Shown piece by piece: positions 46,441 through 58,100 of a DNA stretch of 64,000 bases. Source of the DNA: Romanomermis culicivorax. Lineage: Eukaryota > Nematoda > Enoplea > Mermithida > Mermithidae. Positions within the stretch are counted from its first letter, which is position 1. Each line of letters begins with the position of its first letter. The translations under genes and the position numbers were made by a program. The stretch spans positions 950,247 through 1,014,246 of the forward strand of contig CAWUHX010000122.1 of the NCBI GenBank assembly GCA_963922205.1, given 5' to 3'. The notes below the pieces were generated by a model. It had not been told where the DNA came from. It ran no database searches and saw nothing but the letters and a program-made list of their open reading frames with translations.

Positions 46441-46570
46441 ATTTCCTATTCGTACATTTGACCCGAAGGCGAACGATTTCTCTTCGAACAGTGTATTAGT
46501 ATCGTTGCAGCAAACTTTATAGGCTGTCAATGATGGATGAATGAAAAGAAATTCTGAATATTTTCTGTTT

Positions 46571-47017
46571 CATACATGTAACGGAGCTCCGAGGTCTTGG
46601 GGGGGGGGGTTGCAGCACTTTTTTGGGGCCGGGGGTCAGTAATTCCCAAAATTTTGGGGGGAGGGGTCCTGAACGAAAAAAAATTCGATTTTTTTCATGA
46701 AAAATGTCCAAAAAAACGGTTTAAAAAGTAGTAATTTTTGTCTAAAAAATGATAAAATATGTACTTATGGCGCGAAGCGCCGAGAAAATTGACGTTTTTG
46801 ACCATTTTTTGTTCAAAAATGGACATTTTTCATCAAAAAATTAATATTTTTCGGTATTTTTCCGACCAAAAGTATGGGGGTCCCTAGGGCTACCATATGG
46901 CTAGCCATAGGATTGGAAAATCCTGGGGGGGCGGTCGCCCAATGGCTAGCCATATGGTCGACGATTTCTGGGGGGGGGGTTCCCATAGCACTTCCCCCCC
47001 CCCCAATTACATGTATG
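46571..47017. mobile_element. GC-tract TIR element, copy 1
   Basis: About 447 bp between CATACATGTAA and TTACATGTATG, with G- and C-runs of 9-13 bases near each end (about 46600, 46925, 46970, 46995). In its middle lies CCATATGGCTAGCCAT and a related copy, making an internal inverted structure. It belongs with the elements at 47601, 49087, 49286, 50185 and 50522, which share ends of the form CATACCTGTAAT and ACAGGTATG. Confidence 0.55.
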
Positions 47018-47439
47018 CTGTTAATTCAGTCATATTCGGATCCAACCAAAACTGAAATTCTTACTTTTTGTGTTTGATTGATTCAAATAGAAAAATCGAT
47101 ATCGTTGATATCGTACAATGTTTCGACTCAAAATTTACACAGTTTTCGAGTTTATTTTTTTTAGTCCTTACATTGTTTTTAAAGTCCTTATATAGATAAG
47201 TCATATTCGTAGTCGAAAATTGAATCAATTTGAACTTCTTAAACAATACTAGAGTATATAATTTTTGTCAGCATTCCATTTCTTTTAGAGTCTTCGTAAA
47301 CTATTTTCTTGCACAGTTTTTTCTTCTCTCTCAGACATGGTTTAGCAGAGAAATAGGTTGGGCACAAGTTTTACAAAAAATTAATGCGTAAACGTTAACT
47401 TTTCATCAAACTTTTGGCCCAAAACTTTTCCGAAATTTT

Positions 47440-47600
47440 CAGTATGTTTCTAGTTTTAAAAAATTTTTTTGTGGCATTGGCACAAATTTTTTTGGCCTCT
47501 TGTGCCAATTGGCACAAATGTCCGTGCACAAAAAAAAACGTTGGGCTGAAAACGCAAAATTTTTCTCGGCGCTTGGCGTCGAGTCAATAAGTATAATATT
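47440..47600. repeat. TGTGCCAATTGGCACA palindromic repeat, cluster 2
   Basis: One unit: GTGGCATTGGCACAAATTTT, then the palindrome TTGTGCCAATTGGCACAA at 47500-47517, a CCGTGCACAAAAAAAAACG stretch, and the tail GGCGCTTGGCGTCGAGTCAA shared with cluster 1. It directly abuts the GC-tract element that starts at 47601. Confidence 0.6.
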
Positions 47601-47853
47601 CATGCCTGTACTTGGGGGGGTTGGGGGAGACTGCTTTGCTGTGTATACAACCCCGGGGTTGTCTACGCAGCAAAAATGACCTGCTGATCTCAAATAGTTA
47701 TCAAATGCCATACTCTGATCAAAGTCACCCCACTTTACCTTATGTTTTTTGGCCTTTTTTGGGAAAATTTTCGACTTTTTTCGACCCCCTCGCCCAAAAT
47801 TTCGGATTTACTCCCCCCCCCCCCCCCCAACTGGTCGGACTCTTACAGGTATG
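47601..47853. mobile_element. GC-tract TIR element, copy 2, with a hairpin-element half inside
   Basis: About 253 bp from CATGCCTGTACTTGG to CTTACAGGTATG, with G7 near its left end and C16-18 near its right end. It contains at 47658-47743 the right half of the hairpin element seen whole at 48221-48417 (GTCTACGCAGCAAAAATGAC through CACTTTACCTTA). So one small element has landed in another. Confidence 0.55.
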
Positions 47854-48220
47854 ATAATATTGGTTACGTTTATCTGTCTAGAACCTGAGAGAATTGCATT
47901 CGAATAGTATATTTGTATGAACGTAAAAAACTTTGAGATTGTAAATGACTGAAAAATGAATAGGAATGGTTAACTCTCACTGTTCATTCAGTGTGATTGG
48001 AAACCGAAATTTTCATTGTTGGTGTTTGATTCGAACAGAAAAATTGACATTGTTGGCATAATTTTTCAACCAAAAATTTACGCGACGCGACTTTCGGCTT
48101 AGTTTTTCTTCAGGAGAAAACAATTATGGACATCCTTAATTTATTTACATCGGTGTTGAGAAGAAATTCGTAGCCGAAAATTGGAGAAAAATATAAAATG
48201 ACTGAAAAATTTTATGAAAA

Positions 48221-48417
48221 TAAGGTAAAGTGGGGCGACTTTGATCAGAGCATGACATTTGATAACTATTTGAGATCAGCGGGTCATTTTTTCTATGTAG
48301 GCAACCTCACAGCAGGGTTTGTCTACACGGCAAAAATGATCTGCTGATCTCAAATAGTAATCAAATGCCATGCTCTAATCAAAGTCGCCCTGATCAAAGT
48401 CACCCAACTTTACCTTA
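48221..48417. mobile_element. Hairpin-like MITE with ~75 bp inverted arms
   Basis: 197 bp. The left arm TAAGGTAAAGTGGGGCGACT through TTTGAGATCAGC is the near-complement of the right arm GCTGATCTCAAA through CAACTTTACCTTA. The right arm carries an extra repeat of the AAAGTCRCCC motif. A transcript would fold as a long hairpin. A right-half copy sits at 47658-47743. Confidence 0.65.
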
Positions 48418-48599
48418 TCTGAATTCTCGTAGCACCCCATTTCTTTTTGAATCGTATAGACTGCTTTCTCGATCAGTTTTTCTTATCAGTCTGACATGCT
48501 TTAGATACAATAGAGTTGGCACGATTTTTTATGTAAATTAGTGCGGCGAAAGTATCTTTGGTTAAGTTTTTATCAAGACTATGGCATTAAACTTTCAAA

Positions 48600-48935
48600 T
48601 GTTTTCAGCATGTTTTTAGGCTGGAAAAAGCTTTTTGTGCCATTGGCACAAACTTTTTTGGCCTTTTGTGCCAATTGGCACAAATGTCCGTGCACAAAAA
48701 AAACGCTGACACAGAACAGTTTTTTTGTGTGCCAAAACATGGTTTTTGACATAAAAAAATCTGGAATGGCACAAAAAATTTTGAGCGTTTGTGCCACAAA
48801 ATTTTTTGTGACTTTTTTTTGACCACAAAATTTTTTTTGACCACAAAATTTTTTGCTGGTCAAACATTGAATTTCCTGAATTTTTAGACGTTTGAGGGCC
48901 TGAAAACGCAAAAAATTTTCAGCGCTTCGCGCCTA
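48600..48935. repeat. TGTGCCAATTGGCACA palindromic repeat, cluster 3
   Basis: Contains palindrome TTTGTGCCAATTGGCACAAA at 48665-48684, then GTGCCAAAACATGGTTTTTG, TGGCACAAAAAATTTTGAGC, three short direct repeats of GACCACAAAATTTTTT (about 48818-48857), and the tail CAGCGCTTCGCGCC. It has the same architecture as clusters 1 and 2. Confidence 0.6.
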
Positions 48936-49086
48936 ACAAGTTACTCTAGTCTAGTCATATTATCTTTTTATTTTGTCTCAAAAACAAAAAATTGGGTGAC
49001 GTGAATCAAATGTAATACAAGAAAATGAGTTTGCGATGGTTATTCCGATCATACCATGTTCGACTGGGGGCGGGGTGAAGGTAAAT

Positions 49087-49551
49087 CATACCTGTAATTG
49101 GGGGGTCCCCCCAACTTTTCCAAGCCTATACCGAACCCCCCCTCCAACTTGGAAAAATTAAAAAAAATTTGACACAAAAGTGCCTTTTCTGGCCTTTTTT
49201 CAAAAAATTCTCGACTTTTTTAGACCCCCCCCCCCCAAATTTCGGGTTTATTCCTCCCCCCCCAACTGATCGGACCTCTTACAAGTATGGGGTAAACCCA
49301 AAATTTCGGGATGGGGTCCCAACATTTTCCAAAATTTTGGGAACGGAGGTCGAAAACACCCCAGAAAAGTCGAAAAATTTTCCCAAAAAACGCCAAGAAA
49401 GTCACTTTTTTCCTAATTTTTTCGAGTTTGGAGCATGTTGAGTGTATGGTTGACCCAGTTGAGGATGGGGGTTCCGATATTTGGGTATAGTTTTCGACCA
49501 AGTTGGGAGTGGGGTCCCCCCCCCCCGACCTCCCCCCGATTACATGTAATG
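49087..49551. mobile_element. Two GC-tract TIR elements head to head (copies 3 and 4)
   Basis: Copy 3, 49087-49289, runs from CATACCTGTAATTGGGGGG to TCTTACAAGTATG. Copy 4, about 49286-49551, is in the opposite orientation and ends CCGATTACATGTAATG. Both carry C- or G-runs of 7-13 bases and the same core words (GGGTTTA/TAAACCC beside AAATTTCGGG, and CCAACTTGG-like). They share the GTATGGGGT boundary. Confidence 0.55.
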
Positions 49552-50184
49552 TTTCCGATAAATTTAAGCAAACTTATCGATTTTAGAGTTAGCAACCAAA
49601 AACTTATCTGTGCAACCAAAATTTTTCCCCAAGTTGCACATTACAACCTGGCCTGTTTGTCGCCAATGGCGGATGCCGCTGTTTCCCGCAATTTTCACAG
49701 TTTTCGGTCGCCTTTCACGGTTTTTAACCGCGGTTTTACTATTTCGCTGTTTTTTATCGCGTTTTTTCTCTTTTTGTTGTTTTTCATGTTTCTTACTAAG
49801 CTCACACTCACAAATGTTTTTCATCCTTCTATGCTTTTTAAATGGAAATAAACAATAATCTTCGGGCACATCGCGTGCGCCGGATTTTGAAATAATTCAT
49901 AATTTTTGGCATCTCACATTTCTGGTGCAACGTTAAAAGACGTCGTCTTGGCCTATACTTGAAGCCTTAATCGTCTGGAAAAATATTTGATTTTGTGTTG
50001 CTCTTTGACGTGTTCAAGGAAAATCAAGACTCACTTCGATTATTTTCGGAAAATATTTTTGTGCTTCTTAAAAAAATATTTTTTTATTCTATTCTGATCT
50101 CGAGTCATATTTCCTCGCTTTGATTGAAATTTATCGACTGAAAAATTTTAATTTGAATAATCAGATTTTTTTCCGAGAAAAGAC

Positions 50185-50379
50185 CATACCTGTAATTGAA
50201 GAGGGGCGATTGAGGACCCCCAACTGGGTCAACTCTATAAATGTTGAAACCGCCCCCCTCAACTGGGAAAAATGTGGAAAAGTAGCTTTTTGGGAAAATT
50301 TCGAAATTTTTTCGACTTTGATAATTTGGGTTTACCCCCCCCCCCCCTCCGCCAACTAGTCAGACCTCGTACGGGTATA
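50185..50379. mobile_element. GC-tract TIR element, copy 5
   Basis: 195 bp from CATACCTGTAATTGAAGAGG to GACCTCGTACGGGTAT. It has the same internal order as copy 3: CCCCCAACTGGGTCAACTCTA, CCCCTCAACTGGGAAAAATG, GGGTTTACCCCCC. C13 near 50335. No coding capacity. Confidence 0.55.
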
Positions 50380-50521
50380 GAAAAGACTGCAGTTATGAAG
50401 TTCGGGACATCGCTGTAGAAGTCAAAAATCACAAAATTTTTCGATCCTAGTGACGGTAGCACTTTTAGTATTGTGATCATAAATCACCAGAGTAAGTTAA
50501 ATCAGTTGCGTTGCTCTGCAA

Positions 50522-50619
50522 GATCTATAATTGGGAGGGGATGTGGGTCCCCAACATGGTCGAACCCTATACCCAAATGTCCGAACCCCCCGTAACTGTT
50601 TGGACCTCTTATCGGTATG
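50522..50619. mobile_element. GC-tract TIR element, copy 6 (short)
   Basis: About 98 bp. It keeps the outer parts (TATAATTGGGAGGGGATGTG, CCGAACCCCCCGTAACTGTT, GACCTCTTATCGGTATG) but lacks the central region of copies 3 and 5, so it is an internally deleted member. Confidence 0.45.
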
Positions 50620-52189
50620 GCAAGCAAGTCTAGTATTGACTTTCAGCAAAGTTTTGCATTTACATAGCAGCCGTGTTCAAACTTGAACTTCCAACAAAAA
50701 TATGATATGATAGCGATTTTTGTAAAAGAATAAGCTGAAAAAATGTATCTAGCGACGATTTTTAAAGCCTCGAAATTGAACTTTTTCGGCGGTACGCGTA
50801 TCGAATATGTAGTTCAGTCAATCTTGTCATTGCTTCTCTCAAAAGCGCATTAAAACATCTTTTAAAAGCCTGAAAATGTTGTAAATTGTATGAAATACAA
50901 CAAAGCCAGATTTTAGTTATTTTTTTTTGATGAAAGGGAAAAAATTTATCAAATTTAGTGTGAACAATTAAAGTTTTCCCGAAGTTTACATTCGCCCCTC
51001 TGAAATACAATTAGCATTTTTCTGGCTCAAAAACTGTGGAAGGATAAAACTCTGAAAAGGTGGAAGGATAAAACTCTGAAGCAAGTCGAAATGTTGAAAT
51101 GATTTGTAGAAGTATTAGAAAATCAATGAATTAGAATTAAAATATTGTTGGGCCCAACGATCTTCACAGTTGGAGTCTGCAGTAAACCTTCAGTTCGAAT
51201 TTCAAAAATAGTGTACTCTTCGAGAGCTAGGGCGCTTAGGCGCGGCTACTCCGGCGTTTTGGCGCAAGATAATTGTTGAGCTAGGACAATTGAGGTCGGC
51301 CATTTCGGCGCAAAAAACTACGAAATTTATTTATTTTGCAATTTCAGCGAGTCTGATCTACACACAAGTCAAATCTGACATTGGCAATCGGAGTCATTAT
51401 AAGCTATTTCCAATTTATATGATCATTATTCTCGATTTTCAAAATTGAGTAGTCAGTGTGTTGCCAAATCCTGCACTATAGTAATACAAAAAACACACGT
51501 TCGGCGTGAAAGCACATTCTTGATTGTTCGGGAGTGATCATTGAGTGGAATCAAACATCTCTTTGTTTGATAGAAGAATCTTTGAAGAAGCGATTAAATT
51601 GTATCTACGGATGCTTTATTTATGCAGCTTAGGAGTTTACTGAAACATTCAGATGTTCCCGGCTGGCTGGAGTCAGTAATTCGTAAAAATGAGGAATAAA
51701 CATAAAAATTTTAGTTTGGTCAGTCAGATCGTGCTAATAAACAAAAAATCCGTATTACACAACTGCCAGTTGTTAAATATATCCTTGCTGTCATGTTTGC
51801 ATCAAATATTCAAACGACGTATCAATGACTACTGATCCAAAATTGCGGTGATGCGTTTTAGATAATGAAAACTATCAAAACTTAACCAGAAATAAATATT
51901 ATAAAGATCATGCTTGAGATGGATTAAATGTTACATAATTTATAAATTGATATACTCGCTTATTCCTTTTTCACCTTTTTTGTTGCGTAGCAGTCATGCA
52001 TTAAGTAACGGATGTGCAGTTGGTAGCAGACCTACTCAATCTATAATGTTGGGCTATTCAAAAAAATATCCCGGTTATTAGTTAATCGCAAAATTAAGTT
52101 TTTATATTACGCGTTCCTTTTCAAGATTCATCGCTGAATATTTGCCTTTTATCATCCTATTCGATTTATTGCTTTGTACGCGACATTTT
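50620..52189. other. Region upstream of the CRAG-like gene
   Basis: No gene supported. It includes a short tandem repeat at about 51040-51078 (GTGGAAGGATAAAACTCTGA twice). The 5' UTR and promoter of the DENN-domain gene should lie in the last few hundred bases, but no clear TATA or initiator can be assigned. Confidence 0.35.
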
Positions 52190-55100
52190 ATGAACGAAGA
52201 AAAACGTATTTTTGAATATTTCGTCGTCGCCGGCGTACCGGACGAACCAGAGGAATTGACCAGCGGCGCCCAAGAATGTGGTTACAAGGAGACGACGCCG
52301 CAACCTCCTATTACTGACATTTGCGTCATATTTCCTGGTGTGGGCGAACAGGTATATAATGAAATCATTAGCTCAAACACCTGACGAAATTAATGCTTTT
52401 AGTTCGCTATCTACAACGCGAAGGTTTAATGAACTGTCAACAAAAAATTTACAACTAAATTGAATGAGGATAAAGTTAGCATTTCAGTGCTTTGTAGAAT
52501 CTTTCTGAAATCCACATCCTTTTCCCCCGTTAGATTATCACATCCTTACAGAAAGTCCTCAGTACACAAAATGATTCTCATTTTCCAAGAATCCCACTTA
52601 CGCGCTCAAGCTAAATATGACCTTTTTTAAAATTAGAGACGTTTGTTTGTAGCCATCAAGCTTGTCAAATATAGAAAAAAATTGGCTCATTTCATTGTTA
52701 TAATAAAGTAATTCATTAGTTTTATGCATGGTTCTTTTTCTAGCACGATGCTAATGAAAATTTTAGTCGTGCTAAGAGAGAGTAATACAAATTAAGGAAT
52801 GTTAGCAGCCGTGCTAATGGGACTCGTACTAATAAAAAAATCCTGATTTTATGTCTACCAAGGGCGGTAAGTTTGTTGGCGGATTAAAGGCCGATTATAG
52901 TTATCGGCGATTAAACGTCGCTTATAATCCAGGATTAAATTTTTTTCGTAAGTTTTTCGGCCGATTAAACATCGATTAATTTAATCCAGGATTAAAGCAA
53001 TCGGTAAGTTCGTCAACCGATTAAAGCTCGATTATCATAATCGGCGGTTATAATAATCTAAGTTTTCAATCCTGCCCCACCCCAGGTTTAAAAGGCCGAT
53101 TATATCTGTTCTTGTGATTGCATAGTCGGTTTAATTGGTAAAAAATAACTGTTGTTGATTTTTTGGACGATCTAAATGAGGATGAAGCAGAAAATCAAGT
53201 TTAAACGAGAATGAAACAGAAAATCAAGTACAAATTCGTCATTTCCTCGACAGATCGAATCCGATGGAGGCATATTCAAATCAGAAGTTCTGGTCGCAAT
53301 TTGAATTATGTAAGGACAGTACAAGAGAGCTAATTGGATAAAAAAGTGATAAAAATAAAAAATAAACAAGAAAATTTATTTAAAAACGAAATTTTTAAAA
53401 TAAAAATTTTTTGATAAAAAAAATTTAAGCCCTACAGTAAATGATTTTATTTAATTTTCTTCAAAATAATTCAATTTCTTAAGAATCATAATTAGTGGTT
53501 TTCTAGGGACACGTGGATTTTGAATTGAATATCACGAGAAAAATTGAAAACGATAAATTCGTGACGAAAGGCGACGTAAGCTGTACACCTACATTATAGA
53601 CAGTATACGTTGTACAGTTTTCAATCAGCTGTTATACTTTTAATCCTGGATTATATGATTTTAATCGGCGATTACGTAATCGTCCTTTAATCCGCTGACG
53701 AACTTACCGATTATTTTTATCGACGATTACATAATCAGGGATTAAACGTAATTCTGGATAGTTTTAATCGGCTAACAAACATACCGCCCCAAGTGGTGTC
53801 AAATTTTGCATGGGGACATCTGGAATTTGTATGATTATTTTTTGTCTTGAGAACGCGTAAACTTGGTATCGATTTGCGATAGGTATCAAATTTATTCTCT
53901 CACCCAGACAAACATCAACCTAGCCGATATTTTATTATATTTTTATTCGGCTATTTTTGCGGTGCCTAAAAAATAGTTGAGTTTTATTTGAGCTGCATAT
54001 GCATAATACGCACTGCAAAATACTGTCAGCATAGTGATTGAAAGGTTTTGTGCATAATATCGATAGAACACCGGTTACCCGGCAACCGGACGAAATTTCG
54101 CGGAACATAATCTTTTTTACATATACGACATACAGACAATGCCTTTTGTATATTCAGGCTTTATAAATACAGTCTATAGCTAACACATTCGGACCGAAAT
54201 GTGAAAGTTTCCCATAAATATTTACTATATAAGGCAGAAAGCTTAATGGTTAGCTTGCTAAGGGCTGCAAAACAGAAAATAATGGATTCCCTTTTTTAAC
54301 GACTAGCATGTTTGAAAATGTCCATTTCTTGGTGTTGAACTAATGACATTCATTGACCAAAATATTCGCCGCATCTAAAAAGTCTGTTAATTGATCAATT
54401 TTTTGTTTTTTTGAAAATGGTTGAAAAAACTGGTTTTTAACTGCAATGATGAGGATGACTCAGTTTGCGAACTTTTATCGCTGGGGACTGGGAAGCGACA
54501 TCAAAATTAGTCCAAGAAACTTATTTTAGGAACATACCACGGTAAAAAGTTCACATTCTTTCTTCATGGGCAAAAATCCAATTATCGTTAATCATGTTTA
54601 GACTAGAAGAAGAAAAAGGTAGCTTCATTAAAAAGCGAATGGTGTAATAATTAATTATACGTCGAATTGGTTGTGACGGACCATATTTATAATGACGTTA
54701 AAATTATTGACTAAATTTAGCAACAAGAAATTTTTTCTTGTTACTCTTCGAGCGTTTTGAACAGCCTTTATATTTCAGACCTTTTGAAATAAGTGTAGCT
54801 TGCATTTTGAAGGAAAAGATGGGTACAACCATACATTTTTCCTCGTTCAATTTCCATGGAATTTTTCCAACTAAGGGTATACACAGTTACTCCAAAATAC
54901 TTAAGCAACTCAATCGTATTTTAATACTACAGAGACATCGGGTGATGAAAGTGATGATGAGGATAATGACGACGATGATCCTGGTTAACTGTTAATTTAA
55001 TAAATACATATTGCGGCGAACCTTCATTTTTTCTCTGATTGTTAATTAAAAAGGCTTCGTCAAGAGTCACAAAAATTTGTTCCACGTATGTGAAAAGACT

Positions 55101-58100
55101 AATTTTTCCACATTCTGAAACAATTTTCTACTAATATGGTCATTTGTGGAAGAAAACAATGACCTTTTACTAAGTTCAGTAAAATTATTCAGAACTATTA
55201 CAGAAGCTTCGAAAAATTCTGTATTTTTGAAATGCTTTAGTTCAATTTTTTCAGATTCATTCTGTCATCGACTATCAAATTTTGAATTATATTCGTATTT
55301 ATTATGGATTTCTCAGAAATCATTTGCAAAATCTTAAAACTGTGATATAATTTGAATTTTTTGTTTTAAAAATCTGAGGTCCTCATTTACTTTCTTTATG
55401 TTCGAATGTCCGACTAAGTATATTGTCATCGCTGTAAAAAGATAGTAACATTACATTAAGCATTCACGGTTTCTGCTTCTGTAAGAACTTAATCCATTAA
55501 CTGTTAGGTAGTAGTTCTGGCTTTTGCTCTCGCTAAGTCACGTATGTCTGTGTTTCATTGACTCGGAAACAATCTTCAAAGTACGGCAGTTTTCTAAAAT
55601 GCACGTTTACCGTGCTTCATGTATATACCGCATGTATACTAGACTTTTACTGTAGAAAATGAAACCTACATTCTAGATTTTTGCAGCATTAAAGTGTCGC
55701 AGTTAATAATTGCACCAAAAGTCACGTTGTGCGCGACACGTTTTTCTAACATAGGTTCCGCAAAGTAAACCAGAAGTCGACGCATATTATATTCTAACCA
55801 AACATGAAACATTACGCAATTTAACATCGAATATAATGTTTCTCAGTTCGAAAAAAGTTCTAGAATTAGATTGATTATCGCGGGAAAATCGCAAAATTTG
55901 ACAAACATGACACAAGGTACTACAAGTTTTTCCGGAAAAAATTTACGAACAGCGCACGGGATTATTTCCGTTGTTGAGTCAATGAACTCCAATAATAATT
56001 TTTCTAATGGAGAAAACGAGTTCATTCTAATAAAATGTCACATTATCAGTGATCACGCAGAATGTAAAAAATTTGACAAGAGAACGAAATAAGATGGAAA
56101 TAAAACATAAAAACGATAATTGAAAAGCGACGCAGAAGCCGTTAATTTGCAAATTACGAAACCAAACACTAATTAGATCTACACATGATTTCTAGGCTTT
56201 GTAAAATATTTCTTTTAATTTTTCTATTTTTTTGAGTTCAGTCTACATAGCGTCTGGTATTTTTCAAGAATATTTATGGATCGTTTGGCATTTTTTACGT
56301 ATGTAAAATTTTCCTAATCAAGTCTTCTATTCTTAGGTTCCTGAAGGCTACACGTGCATCGAAACCACACCCACAGGATTCAGCGCCGATTTGAACCACG
56401 GGTCTCTACGCACAAATTTATGCTATTTGTGTTACAAACGTGGTTTTCACAAACCGGCTCTAGTCGACCTCGGAGTATTGTACGAGGGTCGCGGCGAAAA
56501 GGTGAATATCGATAGTCAACTTTTAAAAACAACACCTTACGGCCGAATAGCAAATGTTAATAACGCAAGTCAAGGTGAGAATTCCTTTGTAAAAAAAAGA
56601 TTTATAGATTTCACTAGAAGTAGTGACTTAATTCGAGATTTTTTTGTCGACTGATCACGAAAATAGCCTTGCCAAAGTTGTGGAGTGCGGTGGACGAGAG
56701 CGGCAAAATCAAGAAAAAATATTTTTTCGCCAAGAAACAAAAAATTTTCAGCAAGAAAAAAAAATTTGTGCCAGAAAGCTTTTTTGGCAGCAGAAAAAAA
56801 ATTTTGACTGAAAAAGTTTTTTTCTGTTAGAAGAATTTTGTATCCGCGATGAAAAGCTGAAATTTTCATTTTGCCGGTCTCGGGCACCTGCATGGGCCGA
56901 GACCGGCAACTGGACAAGGTCGGCAACAAGTTACAGTAACTACGCAGTCGCCGCTTTCGGGCAGCTGCGTAGGCCGAGACCGGCAAAATCAAGAAAGAAA
57001 AATTTTTTTTCGCTGAGAAAAAAAATTTTATCTCAGAAAATTTTTATTTGACAGCAAAAAATATAGTGGAATATTAACAAAATTTTGACAGAAAAAAAAT
57101 TTTTCCGTGATGAAAAACTGAAATTGTCGTTTGCCACTCTCGAGCTCCTGAATCAGCCTTGATCGGCAACGGCCGAGAGCGGCAATAATTGATGTACATG
57201 TTCTGTTTCTTTTCATCTGCTTATAATAGCGCGAAATACAAGAGACGTACTGTGCGGCCAATTCGCATGAATTATTTCAGCTTTGGTCTAGTTTATCGTG
57301 CTAAGCCTGGAAAGGCTACAACTTTTAAGGTCAAAATTTCTATGGAATCCACATATTTTCCAAAACAATGCCATTAACAGGCCAATAAATGACCAATTAT
57401 ATAAATTTACAGTTTGGGAAACCTTTTCTCTGGGCATTTGAATTATTTCCGGAATGTGTCAAACTGGGCATCGATCTATAGATCTTCCCGAGACCGACCG
57501 AAAAACATCTTTCAAAAAGTTCTATCTTAATTTTGTATAGGGTTATGGCTACTAATATTTGATTCTATTAGTAATAATCACAGTTTCTACTTGTCTTTTT
57601 CTAACTGGCTGAAGTCTATAGACTGGCCTCCATTTAGACAGCAAATAAAAACTAATGAATACTGACTTTGGTCCAGTCTAAATGTAGATCGGTCTTGGCA
57701 TTTTTTGAAAAATATGTGGATTCTATGGCAATTTTTATCTTGAAAGTTTCAGTCTTTTCAGGCCTAGCACGATGAACTAGACCAAAGCTGCCAATAATTC
57801 ATGCGAATTGGCCGCACAGTACTTCTCTTGTTTTTTCGGGCTATTATGAGCACATAAAAAGAAGTACAATATGCTCATCAATTATTGCTGCTCTCGGCTT
57901 TGCCGATCTCGGCTCATGCAAGTACCCGAAAGCGGCAAACGAAAATTTCCATTTTTCATCACGGAAAAAATTTTTTCGTTGGAAATTTTGTTTCTATTCC
58001 AAAATATTTTTTCTGCTGCCAAGTAAAAATTTTCTGGGATAAAATCTTTTTCTCGGCGAGAAAATTTTTTTCTTGGCGAAAAATTGTTTTTTCTCGATTT

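Noticed and set aside
48579-48911. Overlapping minus-strand frames with CANWHKRPKKFVP-type peptides, also at 46213-46530 and 47439-47711
   Set aside because: The same peptide recurs because the DNA repeat recurs; frames start and stop arbitrarily and no splice structure is supported.
49564-49869. Lys-rich minus-strand frame of ~100 codons
   Set aside because: Low-complexity composition, no Met-led conserved domain, and it lies between repeats; a by-product of a TTTTT-rich complementary strand.
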